Assembly: GCA_030262795.1 (NCBI GenBank)
Contig: JAJSZO010000005.1
Span: forward strand, 10,694-27,030
DNA length: 16,337 nt
Reading direction: 5' to 3'
DNA from: Deltaproteobacteria bacterium
GTDB lineage: Bacteria; Desulfobacterota; Desulfobacteria; Desulfobacterales; ETH-SRB1
Part shown: positions 13,910-16,337 of the stretch, piece after piece
Layout: each line of letters opens with the position of its first letter
How positions within the stretch are numbered: the stretch's first letter is position 1
Translations under genes and position numbers: made by a program
Notes under the pieces: model-generated
What the model was told of the DNA's origin: nothing
Database searches by the model: none
What the model saw: the letters and a program-made list of their open reading frames with translations, nothing else

Positions 13910-15556
13910 TCACACCTTAAACTGCCCGACCATTTCCTTAAGTTGTTCTGCCAGCTTACTCAATTCCTCAGCGCTCATATTCACCTGAGAGCTGCTGTTT
14001 GACATTTCGCTGGAGGCCTGGTTGACTTCAGCAATATCTTGTGCAATCTCTCCTGATACTGTGGAACTCTGAGCTACATTCTCGGTCACTTCGGCGATAC
14101 CCTGTGATGCCTGGACAACATTGTTGGCAATCTCTTTTGTTGTTACAGACTGCTCTTCAACTGCCGTTGCAATGGTTGCTACTATTTCATTTACCTGATT
14201 TGTAACCTTTGCAATCTGCTTGATCTGGGTTACTGTTCCATCTGTGGAATTTTGAATACCTTCGATCTTACTTCTTATCTCACTGGTGGCTTCTGCAGTC
14301 TGTTTGGCAAGTTCCTTGATCTCGTTTGCCACAACAGCAAAGCCTTTGCCTGCTTCACCTGCCCTGGCAGCTTCTATTGTTGCATTCAAAGCCAGAAGAT
14401 TTGTCTGCTCTGATATCTCAGTAATTGTCTCTGTCACCTTTCCAATCTCCTGGGCTGCATTGCCAAGTTCATCAACTTTTTCAGAAGCGCTCTTTGCTTC
14501 GAAAACAGCTTCACCTGTTATGTCCCTGGCTTTTTCCGTGTTCTGTGCAATTTCATTGATAACTGACGTCATCTCTTCAGCCGATGTAGCAACAAAACCC
14601 ACATTAGTTGATGCCTCTTCAACAGCCGCAGCTACCGAATTCATGTTGGAACTCATCTCTTCTGCTGCCACTGCTACGGTATTTGCTCTGCCTGAAACTT
14701 CCTGGGCACCGGTTGAAAGCTGACCGGATATTAAAAAAAGATTCGTTGAGGACTCATTCATATTGGCTGCGTTTTGGGTTATTGATAAAATTATCTCACT
14801 TAATTTCCTGGTCATCTCGTCAAGTTCCCTTCCGATAACCCCGAGCTCATCTTTGCCTTCTATCCCTGATGTTACAGTAATGTCCCCTGAACCCAATTTA
14901 GTAGAGAAATCTTTTATTTTGTCCAGCCGCTTTACAACCGACAATAAAACCATGATTGCAAACACCATTAAACAGGCTCCGACAATAATTCCTGCAAACT
15001 GGGTGGTTAAAAGTGAACTAACCCTCCCTTCCGACTGCTTTTGCATCATACCCACCGCTGCATTCATTTCCTTTAAAAGCAAAAGATTATTTTTTACAAT
15101 CCAGGCCAGTTCTTCATCGGATGTTACTTTATTATTAAGAACTGCCTCAATGTGTTCGGTAAAATCCTTCCATATTTTATTTACCTTCTCAAGCTGGCCA
15201 TAGGCAGGTTCCCTGGCTTTTGGACATTTTCTGTATTCAGTGTTCTTCAGGTCAAGAGACAGGGGGGCATCTCCGGAGTCCTTAAGCGCTGCGAGTGTTT
15301 TATCAAACACCTTCATGGTATTTCGAACTCCTTCAGTAAGTTCCGCATTTGTCTGGCCGGTCTGCACTTTTTCCATTTGAAATAATAGTATTTCTTTGGT
15401 CATTTTCTGAGAAAGCATTCTCTGTCTTCCTGCAAGGTTTATGACCAGGCCGTCATTCTTTTGTTTTCCTGTCACCCACCAGGTATCAAGAAACATAAAG
15501 ATAATAATTAAGGACATCCCAAGAGTTGTAAGTCCTAATTTGTATTTGATCTTCAT
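13910..15556 (-). CDS. Methyl-accepting chemotaxis protein with PilJ-type sensor
   Basis: 548-residue chemoreceptor. TM1 is at about residues 8-28. The periplasmic domain (about 33-180) opens with INLAGRQRMLSQKMTKEIL, the signature of the PilJ/type IV pilus methyl-accepting N-terminal domain (four-helix bundle, related to nitrate-sensor modules). TM2 is at about 186-207, HAMP at 207-258, and the signalling hairpin at 259-548 with the tip SEQTNLLALNATIEAARAGE (382-401). The start is preceded by AAAGGAGC. It begins only 13 bases after the upstream receptor's stop codon, so the two are coupled. The ligand is unknown; related domains sense nitrate/nitrite-like anions or surface cues. The signalling half is almost identical to those of the neighbouring receptors. 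The C terminus is QFKV, with no CheR tether. Confidence 0.93.
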   Translation of the reverse strand: MKIKYKLGLTTLGMSLIIIFMFLDTWWVTGKQKNDGLVINLAGRQRMLSQKMTKEILLFQMEKVQTGQTNAELTEGVRNTMKVFDKTLAALKDSGDAPLSLDLKNTEYRKCPKAREPAYGQLEKVNKIWKDFTEHIEAVLNNKVTSDEELAWIVKNNLLLLKEMNAAVGMMQKQSEGRVSSLLTTQFAGIIVGACLMVFAIMVLLSVVKRLDKIKDFSTKLGSGDITVTSGIEGKDELGVIGRELDEMTRKLSEIILSITQNAANMNESSTNLFLISGQLSTGAQEVSGRANTVAVAAEEMSSNMNSVAAAVEEASTNVGFVATSAEEMTSVINEIAQNTEKARDITGEAVFEAKSASEKVDELGNAAQEIGKVTETITEISEQTNLLALNATIEAARAGEAGKGFAVVANEIKELAKQTAEATSEIRSKIEGIQNSTDGTVTQIKQIAKVTNQVNEIVATIATAVEEQSVTTKEIANNVVQASQGIAEVTENVAQSSTVSGEIAQDIAEVNQASSEMSNSSSQVNMSAEELSKLAEQLKEMVGQFKV

Positions 15557-15569
15557 TATTTAAGCTCCT

Positions 15570-16337
15570 TTAAATCCTAAACCTCCCTACCATCTCCTTT
15601 AACTGTTCTGCCAGCTTACTCAATTCTTCAGCGCTCATATTTACCTGGGAGCTGCTGTTTGACATTTCACTTGCGGATTGATTGACTTCGGTAATATCCT
15701 GTGCGATTTCTCCGGCAACGGTAGAGCTCTGCGCTACATTCTCAGTAACTTCGGAAATTCCCTGGGAAGCCTGAACAACATTGTTTGCAATCTCTTTGGT
15801 TGTAACGGACTGTTCTTCTACTGCCGTGGAAATCGTTGATACAATCTCATTAACATCGTTGACAACCTTTGAAATCTGTTCAATCTGGGTTACGGTTCCT
15901 TGTGTTGAATCTTGAATACCTGTAATTTTGTTTTTTATCTCACTGGTTGCTTCGGAAGTCTGTTTGGCCAGTTCCTTGATTTCGTTTGCAACAACGGCAA
16001 AGCCTTTGCCTGCCTCACCGGCACGGGCAGCCTCAATAGTAGCATTCAATGCCAGTAGGTTGGTTTGCTCTGATATCTCGGTAATAGTTTCTGTAACCTT
16101 GCCGATATCCTGTGCAGCTTTTCCAAGTTCATCCACCTTGTCAGAAGCGCTTTTTGCTTCAGAAACAGCCTCGCCGGTAATAACCTGGGCTTTTTCCGTA
16201 TTCTGGGCAATTTCGTTAATAACGGCAGTCATCTCTTCGGCAGCGGTTGCCACCATGCCTACATTGGTTGAAGCCTCTTCAGTAGCCGCAGCTACCGATG
16301 TCATATTGGAGCTCATCTCTTCCGCGGCAGTTGCCAC
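15570..16337 (-). CDS. Methyl-accepting chemotaxis protein, C-terminal part (runs off window)
   Basis: The last 255 residues of a chemoreceptor whose sensor, membrane segments and HAMP domain lie beyond the window edge. The visible part begins within the methylation helix (AEEMSSNM...) and contains the canonical SEQTNLLALNATIEAARAGE tip, ending in GRFRI. The reading frame is open to the edge, and the first visible codon is GTG inside the domain, so no start is called. It is immediately upstream of the PilJ-type receptor (13-base gap), and the two share almost the same signalling sequence, indicating tandem duplication. Confidence 0.92.
   Translation of the reverse strand: MATAAEEMSSNMTSVAAATEEASTNVGMVATAAEEMTAVINEIAQNTEKAQVITGEAVSEAKSASDKVDELGKAAQDIGKVTETITEISEQTNLLALNATIEAARAGEAGKGFAVVANEIKELAKQTSEATSEIKNKITGIQDSTQGTVTQIEQISKVVNDVNEIVSTISTAVEEQSVTTKEIANNVVQASQGISEVTENVAQSSTVAGEIAQDITEVNQSASEMSNSSSQVNMSAEELSKLAEQLKEMVGRFRI

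Noticed and set aside
14286..15203. Alanine/serine-rich open frames on the plus strand opposite receptors, also at 5597-6094
   Set aside because: The same frame appears opposite each receptor signalling domain, so it is a mirror of conserved codon use rather than a gene.
1..16337. CRISPR arrays, tRNA, rRNA and complete insertion sequences
   Set aside because: None seen on reading: no regularly spaced repeats, no cloverleaf candidates and no transposase motifs.

Overview
The window most resembles chromosomal DNA of an AT-leaning, motile Gram-negative bacterium, probably a member of the Desulfobacterota (Desulfobacterales-like). The evidence is an outer-membrane porin, a Tat-exported hydrolase, dense chemotaxis genes, scattered toxin-antitoxin modules and small palindromic repeats. 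This taxonomic placement is inferred from gene content and style, not from a marker gene. Almost everything is coded on the minus strand; a RelB/YafQ-type toxin-antitoxin pair and a pair of very small membrane-protein genes are on the plus strand.

Layout, left to right. (1) 15-881 minus: Tat-exported metallo-beta-lactamase-fold hydrolase. (2) 906-1120: gene-free, with a short palindrome and two fragments of repeats found elsewhere in the window. (3) 1121-2822 minus: hipBA toxin-antitoxin operon with a visible promoter, a dyad at the promoter and a palindromic repeat in the leader. (4) 2907-6855 minus: two chemoreceptors, one with a dCache_3-like sensor and one with a short periplasmic sensor, separated by a 163-bp spacer carrying an inverted repeat. 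(5) 6924-9637 minus: a PhnD-like periplasmic binding protein and an OprO/OprP-like porin, with a 34-bp perfect-arm palindrome between them. (6) 9832-10413 plus: DinJ/RelB-YafQ module with promoter and operator. (7) 10433-13479 minus: receiver-domain protein, CheR, CheB and CheW. (8) 13576-13873 plus: two tiny overlapping membrane-protein genes. (9) 13910-16337 minus: a PilJ-type chemoreceptor and the C-terminal part of another that runs off the window.

How it fits together. The right half is a chemosensory gene set: receptor(s), the CheW coupling protein, the CheB methylesterase, the CheR methyltransferase and a single-domain response regulator with a helical tail. No CheA kinase lies in the window; one is expected outside it. 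The left half adds two more receptors downstream of a porin and a solitary phosphate/phosphonate-type binding protein with no ABC permease or ATPase beside it. This suggests, as inference, that the binding protein feeds a receptor or sensor rather than a transporter. Three receptors have nearly interchangeable signalling domains behind unrelated sensor modules, indicating duplication, domain shuffling or gene conversion. The fourth (2907-5039) has diverged, including at the kinase-control tip.

The most unusual non-coding signal is a set of hairpin-forming repeats, three of which lie immediately upstream of a start codon or ribosome-binding site (hipB, the PhnD-like gene, and the dCache_3 receptor). 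I see no rRNA, tRNA, CRISPR array or complete insertion sequence.
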